Shown piece by piece: positions 44,465 through 53,055 of a DNA stretch of 64,000 nt (positions within the stretch are counted from its first letter, which is position 1; each line of letters opens with the position of its first letter). Position numbers and translations under genes: made by a program. The stretch is taken from the NCBI RefSeq assembly GCF_001280505.1, contig NZ_LBIO01000042.1, positions 62,001 through 126,000 of the forward strand. Reading direction: 5' to 3'. The notes below the pieces were generated by a model. That model did not search any database, had not been told where the DNA came from, and was given only the letters and a program-made list of their open reading frames with translations. The stretch is from Mangrovimonas sp. TPBH4 (lineage in GTDB: Bacteria; Bacteroidota; Bacteroidia; Flavobacteriales; Flavobacteriaceae).

Positions 44465-45908
44465 ATCAGTTTTTAAAACCTTCAATTTCAAAATTGGAGC
44501 ACTTGTGGGATTTGTGCTGTTCGCTTTTACCAGTTGTGTGCCCACCAAGGACGTTAGGGATGAGAACACAGCATTGCCAGAAACTTTCTCAGAGCAGGTT
44601 GTGGTAGATACGAGCAATTCTGCCAAGATCAATTGGAAGGAATTCTTCAAGGATGACTATTTAACGGCTTTGATCGATACGGCTTTGGTGAACAATCAAG
44701 AGCTTAATATCATGTTGATGCAAGTGGATATGGCTAAGAATGAAATTCGTGCTCGAAAAGGAGAGTATTTACCTTATGTAGATATTCAAGCCGCTGGTGA
44801 AGTAGAAAAAGTGGGACGTTATACCAGTCAAGGTGCCAACGATGCCAATACAGATATCAGACCTGGAGAAGAGTTTCCGGAGCCGCTGCCTAACTTCCAA
44901 GTGGCAGCTATTGCTTCTTGGGAAGTGGACGTGTGGAAAAAGTTGCGCAATTCCAAAAAAGCGGCAGTCATGGAGTACTTGTCTTCGGTGGAAGGGAAGA
45001 ACTTTATGGTAACCAATCTTATTTCTGAAGTGGCGGAATCCTATTATGAGCTTCAGGCTTTGGATAATAAATTGGCCATTATCACTCAAAACTTACAACT
45101 GCAGCAAGATGCTTTAAAGACCATTCGTCTTCAGAAGCAAGCAGCCAAGGCCACCGAATTGGGGGTTCAGCGTTTGGAAGCTGAGGTTTTTAAGAACAAG
45201 AGTGAACTGTATTCAGTAAAACAGGAAGTGGTAGAGGCCGAAAATCGAATCAATTTCTTGATAGGAAGGTCGCCTCAACATATCAATCGCGAATCTGAAG
45301 GGTTTATCGATACCGAAATGGACACGATTTTTGTAGGAGTCCCATCGCAATTGTTAGCCAATAGACCCGATATCCGTCAAGCGGAATACGAATTGGCAGC
45401 CGCCAAATTGGATGTCAAAGTGGCCAAGGCTAATTTTTACCCTTCCTTTACGATTAGGGCTGGTGTTGGCTTGGAGGCTTTCAGTTTAAAATATCTATTC
45501 AATACGCCAACCTCATTGCTGTACACTTTGGCAGGTGATATGGTGGCGCCGCTTATCAATAGAAATGCTATTAAAGCGGAATATTTTAATGCCAATGACA
45601 GACAGGTACAGGCCATTTTTGAATACGAGAAGTCCATTTTGGGCGCCTACATTGAAGTGGTTAATGGGGTTTCCAAGATTGATAATCTAAGAGAAAGTTA
45701 CCACTTAAAAGAGCAACAGGTTGAAGCTTTAACAAAGTCTATCGATATTACTAATAAACTCTTTAGGTCGGCGAGAGCAGACTATATGGAAGTGTTGTTG
45801 ACCCAAAGGGATGCATTGGAGTCGAAGATGGAATTGGTTGAAACCAAAAAAGAGCAAATGACTGCTTTTGTAACAATGTATAAAGCCCTCGGGGGCGGAT
45901 GGAATTAA
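44454..45908 (+). CDS. Outer-membrane efflux channel (TolC/OprM type lipoprotein)
   Basis: 484 residues with a lipoprotein-type signal (TSC, Cys28) and two OEP repeats: helical stretches with NKLAIITQNLQLQQDALKTIRL and the second with QAEYELAAAKLDVKVAKANFYPSFTI. It closes the tripartite RND system, forming the outer-membrane exit duct. It overlaps the pump gene by 11 bp and is followed by a terminator, which fixes the operon end. Confidence 0.93.
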   Translation: MRNKSVFKTFNFKIGALVGFVLFAFTSCVPTKDVRDENTALPETFSEQVVVDTSNSAKINWKEFFKDDYLTALIDTALVNNQELNIMLMQVDMAKNEIRARKGEYLPYVDIQAAGEVEKVGRYTSQGANDANTDIRPGEEFPEPLPNFQVAAIASWEVDVWKKLRNSKKAAVMEYLSSVEGKNFMVTNLISEVAESYYELQALDNKLAIITQNLQLQQDALKTIRLQKQAAKATELGVQRLEAEVFKNKSELYSVKQEVVEAENRINFLIGRSPQHINRESEGFIDTEMDTIFVGVPSQLLANRPDIRQAEYELAAAKLDVKVAKANFYPSFTIRAGVGLEAFSLKYLFNTPTSLLYTLAGDMVAPLINRNAIKAEYFNANDRQVQAIFEYEKSILGAYIEVVNGVSKIDNLRESYHLKEQQVEALTKSIDITNKLFRSARADYMEVLLTQRDALESKMELVETKKEQMTAFVTMYKALGGGWN

Positions 45909-45942
45909 TTCCTTGGTATAGGAATTATGGTTGGTTGATGAG

Positions 45943-45985
45943 AACCCCCATGTGTAATGAAAAGTACAATGGGGGTTTGTTTTTG
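45943..45985 (+). terminator. Terminator of the RND operon
   Basis: AACCCCCAT / ATGGGGGTT arms (9 bp, 17-base loop) followed by TTGTTTTTG on the plus strand, between convergent operons. Confidence 0.75.
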
Positions 45986-46528
45986 TTATTTCTTGTCTAA
46001 TGTGAAGTTGAAACTCACTTTAACGTCTTTGGAAATTTTATTCTCAACAATACTTGGTATTTTGATGTTGTAATCCGAAATGAGCACTACAAAACTTCCT
46101 GTTAGGACGAGTTGATCTCCTTTTTTTTCTATAGTCACAGGAATGTCCTTTAGGGTATTGGTAACTCCGTGAAAGGTCAGCTCACCATCTATGGTGAATT
46201 GCTGTTTCCCTGAAAGGCTTTTCCCTTCAAAATCTTTGAAAGTGCCTTTAAAGGTCGCTTTCGGGAATTCTGAGGATTCCGCATAGTTTTCATTGAAATG
46301 TTCCTCCATGAGGGCATTTTTAAACCGAAATCCTTTTACCAATGCCAATGAGGCAAATTCACCATTGTCAGCATTTAAAATAGCGGTTACCGAAGTGTTT
46401 TTGGCGGCCACTTCCTCAAAGGAGGGCACCGAAGCTTCAAACTCCAAGGTTCCTGTTTTCGTGAGATACTTTTCCTGGGCAAAGCCTGTAAGGCTGAAGC
46501 ATATCAGGAGGTAGACAAGTGTTTTCAT
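45986..46528 (-). CDS. YceI family periplasmic protein
   Basis: 180 residues: signal peptide (MKTLVYLLICFSLTGFA), then a lipocalin-like YceI barrel with DNGEFASLALVKGFRFKN, FPKATFKGTF and the C-terminal VSFNFTLDKK. YceI proteins bind polyprenoid lipids and occur with cytochrome or stress genes. Last gene of a five-gene minus-strand envelope cluster; it starts 11 bp after the cytochrome-like gene. Confidence 0.9.
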   Translation of the reverse strand: MKTLVYLLICFSLTGFAQEKYLTKTGTLEFEASVPSFEEVAAKNTSVTAILNADNGEFASLALVKGFRFKNALMEEHFNENYAESSEFPKATFKGTFKDFEGKSLSGKQQFTIDGELTFHGVTNTLKDIPVTIEKKGDQLVLTGSFVVLISDYNIKIPSIVENKISKDVKVSFNFTLDKK

Positions 46529-46539
46529 AATAATGGTAT

Positions 46540-46899
46540 TTATTCTTCAAGTAGGCCATCTGTTTCCCATTGCTCAACTTGGTCAATGAGGTTTTGTGGC
46601 AATTTAGGACCTCCAACAGGCATTAATAATGCTGTGTTATCTGTCGTGATACGTCCAAAAAGATTTCTGTTCAACATAGATTCTTTTACAGTTTCATAAG
46701 TTGTCAATGCCATTGGTGCGCCATTTACTGGTGGATTACTGTGGCAGTTGATGCAATTATTATCCATGATGGATTTAATATGCTCGTTATAGGTAATTGT
46801 TTCTGTAATAGGAGTGTCGTCGGTTAAGTCGTCTTCGCTATCGTTGGAACAGTTAAACAATAACAATAAGGCTAAAATTGAGGTGTAAGTTAATTTCAT
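46540..46899 (-). CDS. c-type heme lipoprotein
   Basis: 119 residues. Signal peptide with Cys17 in LFNCSND, then an acidic run (SEDDLTDD) resembling the Bacteroidota signal for surface lipoproteins. A single heme motif CINCH (residues 49-53) starts a short cytochrome c domain, with a possible distal Met in TALLMPVGG near 93. It is probably a one-heme electron carrier or sensor on the outside of the cell envelope. Sits between the DUF5777 barrel and YceI genes. Confidence 0.82.
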   Translation of the reverse strand: MKLTYTSILALLLLFNCSNDSEDDLTDDTPITETITYNEHIKSIMDNNCINCHSNPPVNGAPMALTTYETVKESMLNRNLFGRITTDNTALLMPVGGPKLPQNLIDQVEQWETDGLLEE

Positions 46900-46919
46900 A
46901 GTTGTTTTTTTGTGTGTTA

Positions 46920-47774
46920 TTAAAATATTCTGCTTAAGTTAAATCCAAAATAAACGTCTCCGTCGGTCCAGTCGCCAGTGCTTTGTCCTAAGAATCCGTT
47001 GGTGTTCATGGGTTGTGCATTGGTGAAATGCATTTGGAATACATGGCCTCCCGTTTCCAAATCTACACCAATTGATAGTGGGTTTTTGAATGGTGAATTA
47101 GAAGCGCGGTTAAGGTGCCAGCCATAGTCCATATTAAGGGACCATCTGGTTGACAATTTGTATCTCCCTCCAAATCCAAGGGCAAATTGCGAGTTATCTT
47201 GGTCATCAAACTGCACATAATTGTCATGGAAAAAGGTGGGTGCTAATTCTAAAGATAGATTTTTGGTGACTTTCCTTGAAATGAGTAATTGTGCTGTGTA
47301 TCCCAATCGGTGTTTAAATTCCAGTTTCGGCAGGTTATCCTCGTCTAATGCAGTATTTATCAATAGCGAATTATAGCCTACAATAGTTAGGGGAAACCCA
47401 TTGGTTTCCTGTCTGAAAAGGCGATATTTAATGGCGCTTTCATAAATCTTCTGGTAGGAACTTCTCGATACACTGACGTTGAATCCGTCGCTAATTCCGT
47501 AGATGAAATTAAGTCTGGTTACGGCATCGTCAAGACCGAAAAAGGTGTCGAAACCATTTTCGATACTGCCGAATCGGTGCGCTACTACAAAGGTAAATTC
47601 GTTTTTGGCGACGAGTTTGGTAGATTCAAAATTGACGATTTTAAGACCTTTAAATACGGCAGAAACATAGGGGTCTACCATAGTGTCTGTGTCTATTTCG
47701 CTTAGTAAATCCTCTTGAGAGAAGGAGGATAATGGAATGCAAAACAGAAAAAATAAAAAATAAAGATGCTTCAT
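46920..47774 (-). CDS. DUF5777 outer-membrane beta-barrel protein
   Basis: 284 residues with a signal peptide (MKHLYFLFFLFCIPLSSFS) and alternating hydrophobic beta strands ending in an aromatic residue (FGFNLSRIF), as expected for an outer-membrane barrel. The conserved start VNFESTKLVAKNEFTFVVAHRFG identifies the DUF5777 family, which is found mainly in Bacteroidota next to c-heme and YceI genes. The function is unknown. It starts 34 bp after the OB-fold gene stop. Confidence 0.8.
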   Translation of the reverse strand: MKHLYFLFFLFCIPLSSFSQEDLLSEIDTDTMVDPYVSAVFKGLKIVNFESTKLVAKNEFTFVVAHRFGSIENGFDTFFGLDDAVTRLNFIYGISDGFNVSVSRSSYQKIYESAIKYRLFRQETNGFPLTIVGYNSLLINTALDEDNLPKLEFKHRLGYTAQLLISRKVTKNLSLELAPTFFHDNYVQFDDQDNSQFALGFGGRYKLSTRWSLNMDYGWHLNRASNSPFKNPLSIGVDLETGGHVFQMHFTNAQPMNTNGFLGQSTGDWTDGDVYFGFNLSRIF

Positions 47775-47808
47775 ATGTGATAAGAATTCAATAAAGGGTT
47801 GTTATGAG

Positions 47809-48201
47809 TTAGTTGTTGATAGGGTTGCATTGGTCTAATTTCAGTTCTTCCAAAAGATCATCATAGCCAATAACGCGCCCTTTGATGGTGATGGTTTGAC
47901 CTTGTACTATAGTGGTTTCAGCAGGTTGTGATAGTTGGCAAAATATTTTGTCGTTAAGTGTGATACTTTGTGTTGAACTTTCAGTAATTATCCCAGAAAC
48001 TGCAATGGTGTTGTTTAGGTATTTTGCTTCAGCAGCTGTTGGGTCTGAAGAGAATTCAGAAACCAAAGCTGGGGCTTCCACAGTAAAGCTTGGAGCCTCT
48101 TTTTCTATATTTCTATGGTCTTGATAAACGTAGTTGTACCCCAAAATGGCCACGATGGCAATTATGGCGATAATGAAAAGCCAGTTACGAGTTGATTTCA
48201 T
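47809..48201 (-). CDS. OB-fold (tRNA_anti-like) envelope protein
   Basis: 130 residues: one N-terminal membrane helix (about 7-26, WLFIIAIIAIVAILGYNYVY) with basic residues before it, then a periplasmic OB-fold of the tRNA_anti-like type (about 60-128; VSGIITESSTQSITLNDKIFCQL and ITIKGRVIGYDDLLEELKLDQC). The two Cys could form a disulfide. Function unknown; its place in the cluster suggests a role with the heme protein and barrel. Confidence 0.75.
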   Translation of the reverse strand: MKSTRNWLFIIAIIAIVAILGYNYVYQDHRNIEKEAPSFTVEAPALVSEFSSDPTAAEAKYLNNTIAVSGIITESSTQSITLNDKIFCQLSQPAETTIVQGQTITIKGRVIGYDDLLEELKLDQCNPINN

Positions 48202-48212
48202 ATAATGGAGGG

Positions 48213-48695
48213 TTAGAGTTTTTGGAAAGTTAACGTATCGGTGCCTCCATTGCCTCCACTAATATCGATAAGTTTAATTGTTGTGCTGCTATAGGTGTCT
48301 ATATCCCAATCGTCATTTAGGTCTTCAAAATCATTAGTGTCTGGCACATTAAAAAAGATATTGAAATCAAGATCGTCATCACTGTTATTGTCATCGTCTG
48401 TACTATTGCTACTGTCGGTAATAGTCCAGATACCTGTATGGGTAGTTGTGCCGTTGGTTGCGGTTAGGGTGCCATTGCTTCCAAAAGTGAAGGTATAACC
48501 TGTGAAATGGCTGGTTTCATCTTCATTAGAATCTATGAATGAAGTTATAATCCAATCTCCAGATTCAGCAATATTTTCAACCTCTTCAATAATTGCATCG
48601 TTGTTTGAATTATTGTTGTCATCATCAGAGGAGCAACTTGTAAGTATCCAAGAAAACCCGAGCGTAAGAAGGGCCAAAAGAAGTGATTTTTTCAT
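48213..48695 (-). CDS. Lipocalin-like lipoprotein
   Basis: 160 residues. Signal peptide with lipobox LTSC (Cys21), directly followed by SSDDDNNN, which fits the surface-lipoprotein export signal described in Bacteroidota. The mature part has the lipocalin_4/5-like pattern GDWIITSFIDSNEDETSHFTGYTFTFGSNGTLTATNG. First gene of the minus-strand envelope cluster; a perfect dyad lies 24 bp before its ATG. Confidence 0.72.
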   Translation of the reverse strand: MKKSLLLALLTLGFSWILTSCSSDDDNNNSNNDAIIEEVENIAESGDWIITSFIDSNEDETSHFTGYTFTFGSNGTLTATNGTTTHTGIWTITDSSNSTDDDNNSDDDLDFNIFFNVPDTNDFEDLNDDWDIDTYSSTTIKLIDISGGNGGTDTLTFQKL

Positions 48696-48718
48696 AACAA
48701 TTGAATTAATTTGAAGTC

Positions 48719-48735
48719 TAATCTAAAATAGATTA
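48719..48735. promoter_or_regulatory. Perfect dyad before envelope cluster (candidate operator)
   Basis: TAATCTA-N3-TAGATTA, perfect 7-bp arms. On the minus strand it overlaps TATTTTAG, one mismatch from a -7 element, so it may control all five genes downstream. Confidence 0.5.
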
Positions 48736-48934
48736 AAGTGTTAAAATATCAATTTTTTATGAGAAAGTTAATGAAATAGTTGTGTTTTGAGAAATAAAAC
48801 TGAAAAACCCAGCAATATTTGGACTTGTTATTTGCGTATTTTGGAAGGGGTAGGTAAGGCCTGCTAGAGCTAACCAATAAGAAATACCTGAAAGAATTTT
48901 GAACTTAGTGTATGTTTGAGCGTGCTGAATGAAA

Positions 48935-49384
48935 TTACATTTTCTTAATCACGTGTGTAACGACACCCCATATTTGGAAGTTACTTTCCTCATTTACTTT
49001 TACGGGGTCGTAAGCAGGGTTTTCTGGCATTAAAAATACTCCTTCGCCTGTAACGTTAAGCCGTTTTACGGTAAATTCCCCATCAATAAAACACACTGCT
49101 ATTTTGTTATGTTTGGGGGTAAGGCTTCTATCGACTACCAATAAGTCCCCATCGTCCAATCCTGCTCCTATCATGGACTGCCCACTTACTCTGGCATAGA
49201 AAGTAGTTTCCTTATTGCGTACCAAGGTTTGGTCTAGGCTTATTTTAGACTCTTCGTAATGGTCTGCGGGAGAGGGGTGGCCGGCAGATATTCCCGTTTG
49301 AGCCAAAGTAATTTCCAGACTATTGGAAAGATCTGGAGAAAAAAACTCGAGGCTGTTGCTGGGTGTTAAGAACTTTAGGGCCAT
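48935..49384 (-). CDS. UmuD-like S24 self-cleaving protein, no umuC partner
   Basis: 149 residues of the LexA/UmuD peptidase family. Expected self-cleavage at Ala34-Gly35 (SAGHPSPADHYEE); catalytic Ser70 in GQSM and Lys107 in EFTVKRL. There is no DNA-binding HTH, which separates it from LexA. UmuD normally teams with the Y-family polymerase UmuC, encoded next door, but here the downstream 240 bp is empty and the next gene is a lipoprotein. The protein looks intact, so UmuC may be elsewhere. Confidence 0.85.
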   Translation of the reverse strand: MALKFLTPSNSLEFFSPDLSNSLEITLAQTGISAGHPSPADHYEESKISLDQTLVRNKETTFYARVSGQSMIGAGLDDGDLLVVDRSLTPKHNKIAVCFIDGEFTVKRLNVTGEGVFLMPENPAYDPVKVNEESNFQIWGVVTHVIKKM

Positions 49385-49491
49385 TTGGTTGTTTTTTGGT
49401 AAGCAGTTAGGTTTTGTATTGATGTTTTAAAAATACATTAAAAAGTATAAAAACCTATCTTTTCCGATGGTGACAATATGTTAAAATTTGT

Positions 49492-49521
49492 TTTGCCAAT
49501 CCCTGATTAATCGTATTTTTG
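49492..49521 (+). promoter_or_regulatory. Candidate hupE promoter
   Basis: TTTG (49492-49495), an 18-base spacer and TATTTTTG (49514-49521), 24 bases before the ATG at 49546. Confidence 0.55.
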
Positions 49522-49545
49522 ACTTATCCCAAATTCTAATTAATT

Positions 49546-50136
49546 ATGCTTGCCGATTTCTTAACTCACCTTCAGCAGGGTATGTACCATGTGCTGAACA
49601 TGAAAGCCTACGACCACATTTTATTTTTGATTGTTTTGATGGTTCCATATCTGTTCAAAGATTGGAAACGCGTTTTACTTTTGATTACCATGTTTACTTT
49701 GGGCCATTCGTTGTCTTTGGCCTTGGCCACTTACAATGTGGTTAGAGTGAATGCGTCTCTGGTGGAATTTTTAATCCCTATTACCATTTTAATTGTGGCC
49801 CTTTACAATGTGTTTACTTCTGGCAAAAAGGCTCAAAATGAAAAGATAGGAATTTTATTTTTTGCCACCTTGTTTCTCGGGTTGGTGCATGGAATGGGTT
49901 ATGTGGGAACTTTTGGAAGATTGGTACATGCATCCGATATGAAACTGCTCACCCTATTGGAAATCTCCTTAGGCTTGGAAATAGCCCAGCTTATTGTTGC
50001 TTTCATCATTTTGTTTATTGGGTTCTTGGGAGAAACCATATTTAGGTTTTCCAAGCGTGATTGGGTGATGGTGATTTCAGCCATGGTTTTGGGTGCTATA
50101 ATTCCTATGCTGATGCGCAGTGGGTACCTTTCTTGA
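49546..50136 (+). CDS. HupE/UreJ family membrane protein
   Basis: 196 residues with six to seven membrane helices. The family signature histidines are in HILFLIVLMVPYLF (helix 1), LGHSLSLALATYN and FLGLVHGMGYVG. HupE/UreJ proteins are nickel or metal permease-like and often accompany hydrogenase or urease genes; neither is present, so the substrate is uncertain. Single gene with its own promoter; the next gene starts 227 bp on. Confidence 0.85.
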   Translation: MLADFLTHLQQGMYHVLNMKAYDHILFLIVLMVPYLFKDWKRVLLLITMFTLGHSLSLALATYNVVRVNASLVEFLIPITILIVALYNVFTSGKKAQNEKIGILFFATLFLGLVHGMGYVGTFGRLVHASDMKLLTLLEISLGLEIAQLIVAFIILFIGFLGETIFRFSKRDWVMVISAMVLGAIIPMLMRSGYLS

Positions 50137-50363
50137 AGATTGCATGTAAATTAGGGTTTTGATAAAACTTTAACTCTAAACGCATTGCAATTAAACTATG
50201 AACCCGTTATCTTCGTTATACCGTTTGCAGGCATGTAAACGATATCCCTTTTTAACCCTAGCCCAATTGCTGGGGGAAACCTGAATAGAATAAATTTAGT
50301 GTATATCATTCCGTGCTTTTGCGTACAGAAGATGGGCACGCCCTGATAATTGAAAATAAAAGA

Positions 50364-50795
50364 ATGCCGAAAAAGAAACAGTTGCGCTATGACAAGGCGT
50401 ATTTAAGAATTGCCAAAGAATGGGGAAGATTATCACATTGCAAACGGAAACAAGTTGGAGCCCTTATAGTTAAAGACAGAATGATCATTTCAGATGGGTA
50501 TAACGGTACGCCCACTGGCTTTGAAAACTATTGTGAAGATGATGAGGGCTATACCAAATGGTATGTGTTACATGCTGAAGCCAACGCTATTTTAAAGGTG
50601 GCTTCCTCCACGCAATCCTGTAATGGAGCAACTTTATATATCACCTTGTCGCCTTGTAAAGAATGTAGTAAATTGATACATCAAGCAGGAATTGTTAGGG
50701 TTGTGTATCAGCAGCCATATAAAGATGATTCTGGAATCAGGTTTTTGGAAAAAGCAGGTATTGACTTGGTGTTGATTGAAGATTTGGAGGATTGA
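50364..50795 (+). CDS. dCMP deaminase family protein
   Basis: 143 residues from the ATG at 50364 (the frame is open 17 codons further up, but the upstream residues are not conserved). Zinc-dependent deaminase: HAEANAI (residues 70-76) and PCKEC (97-101) supply the zinc ligands and proton shuttle. Converts dCMP to dUMP for dTMP synthesis. Likely cotranscribed with the S41 protease gene 60 bp downstream. Confidence 0.88.
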   Translation: MPKKKQLRYDKAYLRIAKEWGRLSHCKRKQVGALIVKDRMIISDGYNGTPTGFENYCEDDEGYTKWYVLHAEANAILKVASSTQSCNGATLYITLSPCKECSKLIHQAGIVRVVYQQPYKDDSGIRFLEKAGIDLVLIEDLED

Positions 50796-50856
50796 TTTCC
50801 TTTGAAATATTAAAAGCGAATTATAGCTATAAGTAATTGAAACGTCTCAAAAAGGA

Positions 50857-52449
50857 TTGAGTTTTAAGAAAAAATACATACCGCTTATTGTGGGGATAGC
50901 CGTGGCTATTGGTGTGCTTATTGGGGGAAAACTGAATTTTGCAGATACCTCCGACAGACTGTTTACATCCAATAGTAAAAAGGACAAACTCAATCGACTG
51001 ATAGATTATATTGAATACGAATATGTTGATGACGTTAATACAGATAGCATTGTAGACGTTACTGTAAATGGCATCTTGGATAATCTCGATCCACATTCTA
51101 CCTATATTCCTAAGGGGGAAATGGAGCGTGTGACAGAGAATATGAAGGGAGATTTCGTAGGGATTGGCGTTAGCTTTTATACCTACAAGGATACGGTTAC
51201 TGTGATTAGACCTGTTGAAGGTGGGCCTAGCGAAAGGGCGGGTATCAAGGGAGGAGATCGCATTATTGTAGCCGATGGTGATTCTATATTTGGACGGAAT
51301 TGGTCTAACGATGATATCATCCAAAAACTGAAGGGTGAAAAGAACACTAAAGTGCGTTTGACTGTATTCAGAAAGGGCGAAGATGAATTGCTTGATTTTG
51401 ACATCAAAAGAACTGTAATTCCTATAAAAAGTGTAGATGCTGCTTATATGCTTACATCTAAATTGGGCTACATTAAAATTAACCGTTTTGCAGAGTCTAC
51501 CTATCGCGAGTTTAAAGTAGCCTTGGACAAACTTCAAGATAATGGAGCTACACAGTTGGTTTTGGATCTTCGTGACAATCCAGGTGGCTTTTTAGGGATT
51601 GCAGAGCAGATTGTAGATGAATTTTTAGAAGACGATAAGCTAATTCTATTCACTAAAAACAAGGCCGGTAAAATAGAGCGAAGCTATGCCACGCGCAACG
51701 GGGATTTTGAGGAAGGTGAAGTGTATATTCTCATCAATGAAAATTCTGCCTCTGCCAGTGAAATTGTAGCTGGGGCGCTTCAGGATAATGATAAGGGAAC
51801 TATTATTGGTAGACGTTCTTACGGAAAAGGATTGGTGCAACGTGAAATGGCACTGGGGGATGGAAGTGCAGTACGCTTAACAGTTTCGAGATATTATACA
51901 CCTACAGGGCGTTCCATTCAGAGGCCCTACCATAACGGCAATAACGATGAATATTATAATGATTACTACAAGCGACTTCGCAATGGAGAACTTAATGAGG
52001 AAGCAAGTATTGAGGTGGCCGATTCATTGAAATTTGTGACTCCAAAAGGAAAAATTGTGTATGGAGGCGGTGGTATAATCCCGGATATTTTTGTGCCGTT
52101 GGATACGAGTTTTCAAAACGAAACATTAAGCTATATCAAGCGAAGAGGGTATGTTAGTAACTTTGTGTTCGAGGAACTGGATCGCGATAGAAGTGTGTAT
52201 GGCAATGTGGAGAAAGAGGATTTTATTCAAAATTTCGAAGTGAGCGATGATATTGTGGTCAAGTTTCAGGATTACTTGAATCTGAAAGAAAGTACCAAGA
52301 TGACGTTTGTGGCTTACCACGATGCCATAAAAAGAATGATCAAGGCAGATTTGGCTGACCAGTTATATGGAGGCAACACCTACGAGCGCATCATGAATTC
52401 CGCTGATGATATGATTTTGGAAGTGGTTAAATTAAGTAAAGGGGAGTAG
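50857..52449 (+). CDS. S41 carboxy-terminal processing protease (CtpA-like)
   Basis: 530 residues with an N-terminal membrane anchor (YIPLIVGIAVAIGVLIGG), a PDZ domain (about 85-170) and the S41 catalytic core: NSASASEIVAGALQD (296-310, with the nucleophile Ser) and GRRSYGKGLVQ with the general-base Lys. There is no in-frame ATG near the N-terminus; TTG at 50857 after AAAAAGGA is the best start, with ATT at 50836 as an alternative. Periplasmic protease that trims C-termini of envelope proteins. It ends 3 bp from the convergent FAD gene. Confidence 0.93.
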   Translation: MSFKKKYIPLIVGIAVAIGVLIGGKLNFADTSDRLFTSNSKKDKLNRLIDYIEYEYVDDVNTDSIVDVTVNGILDNLDPHSTYIPKGEMERVTENMKGDFVGIGVSFYTYKDTVTVIRPVEGGPSERAGIKGGDRIIVADGDSIFGRNWSNDDIIQKLKGEKNTKVRLTVFRKGEDELLDFDIKRTVIPIKSVDAAYMLTSKLGYIKINRFAESTYREFKVALDKLQDNGATQLVLDLRDNPGGFLGIAEQIVDEFLEDDKLILFTKNKAGKIERSYATRNGDFEEGEVYILINENSASASEIVAGALQDNDKGTIIGRRSYGKGLVQREMALGDGSAVRLTVSRYYTPTGRSIQRPYHNGNNDEYYNDYYKRLRNGELNEEASIEVADSLKFVTPKGKIVYGGGGIIPDIFVPLDTSFQNETLSYIKRRGYVSNFVFEELDRDRSVYGNVEKEDFIQNFEVSDDIVVKFQDYLNLKESTKMTFVAYHDAIKRMIKADLADQLYGGNTYERIMNSADDMILEVVKLSKGE

Positions 52450-52452
52450 CCT

Positions 52453-53055
52453 TTATAATTTGTCATGTACATGGCTTTGCTTTCCATCGTTCCAAAGGGT
52501 TAGGATATCTGTAGCCACTTGTGCGCCACTTCCTGCAGCAATATTGAATTGACTTCTCCAGCCGGCCAAGGTACCCGCTACATAAAGTCCTTTTGTAATT
52601 AGATGGTCTTCATTTTTTAACCAAATGCGCTCCTTTTCAACCGCAGCTCGAGGATGTGGAGCAATATAGTTTTCAAGTCCTTTAATGGATAGTACGTTGG
52701 TGTAACCAGCAGCCACTATAACTATTGCAGAGGTATATGTGCTTTTGTTGGTGAGTACTTCAAAACCCTCAGGCGTCCATTTTATTTCCAGCACCTTTTC
52801 GTTTTCAATTTGATTTACATGTGGGTACTGAGTCGCCAGTTGCTGTTTTCCTTGTTCCAGAACAGATTGGCCGGTAGTGCCTGCTGCTAAGCCCAAGGCA
52901 TTATTGAATAAGGCGCTTTGGAGATGTGATGCCTTTTGGTGCATAACAATACCAATCTTTTTGTCCTGGGCGTATAATTTGTTGACTGCAGATCCAAGAA
53001 CTAATGCGCAGGACATTCCTGCGGCACCGCCACCAATTATTAAAGCGTCGAACAT
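52453..53055 (-). CDS. Small FAD-dependent oxidoreductase
   Basis: 200 residues, about two thirds of a full thioredoxin-reductase-like enzyme. FAD-binding GGGAAGMSCAL starts at residue 8, and the C-terminal FAD segment KGLYVAGTLAGWRSQFNIAAGSGAQVA is present, but the NADPH domain between them is absent. This short single-domain form recurs in Flavobacteriaceae and appears intact. Cofactor use is clear; the electron donor and substrate are not. It shares its first base with the end of the small membrane protein gene upstream. Confidence 0.75.
   Translation of the reverse strand: MFDALIIGGGAAGMSCALVLGSAVNKLYAQDKKIGIVMHQKASHLQSALFNNALGLAAGTTGQSVLEQGKQQLATQYPHVNQIENEKVLEIKWTPEGFEVLTNKSTYTSAIVIVAAGYTNVLSIKGLENYIAPHPRAAVEKERIWLKNEDHLITKGLYVAGTLAGWRSQFNIAAGSGAQVATDILTLWNDGKQSHVHDKL

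Noticed and set aside
50198-50284. 28-codon frame between hupE and the dCMP deaminase gene
   Set aside because: Readable peptide but no terminator, promoter or hydrophobic pattern to support it; treated as chance.
52453-53055. Truncated thioredoxin reductase pseudogene
   Set aside because: Both FAD-binding ends are intact and no frameshift or stop interrupts the frame; it looks like a true short form.
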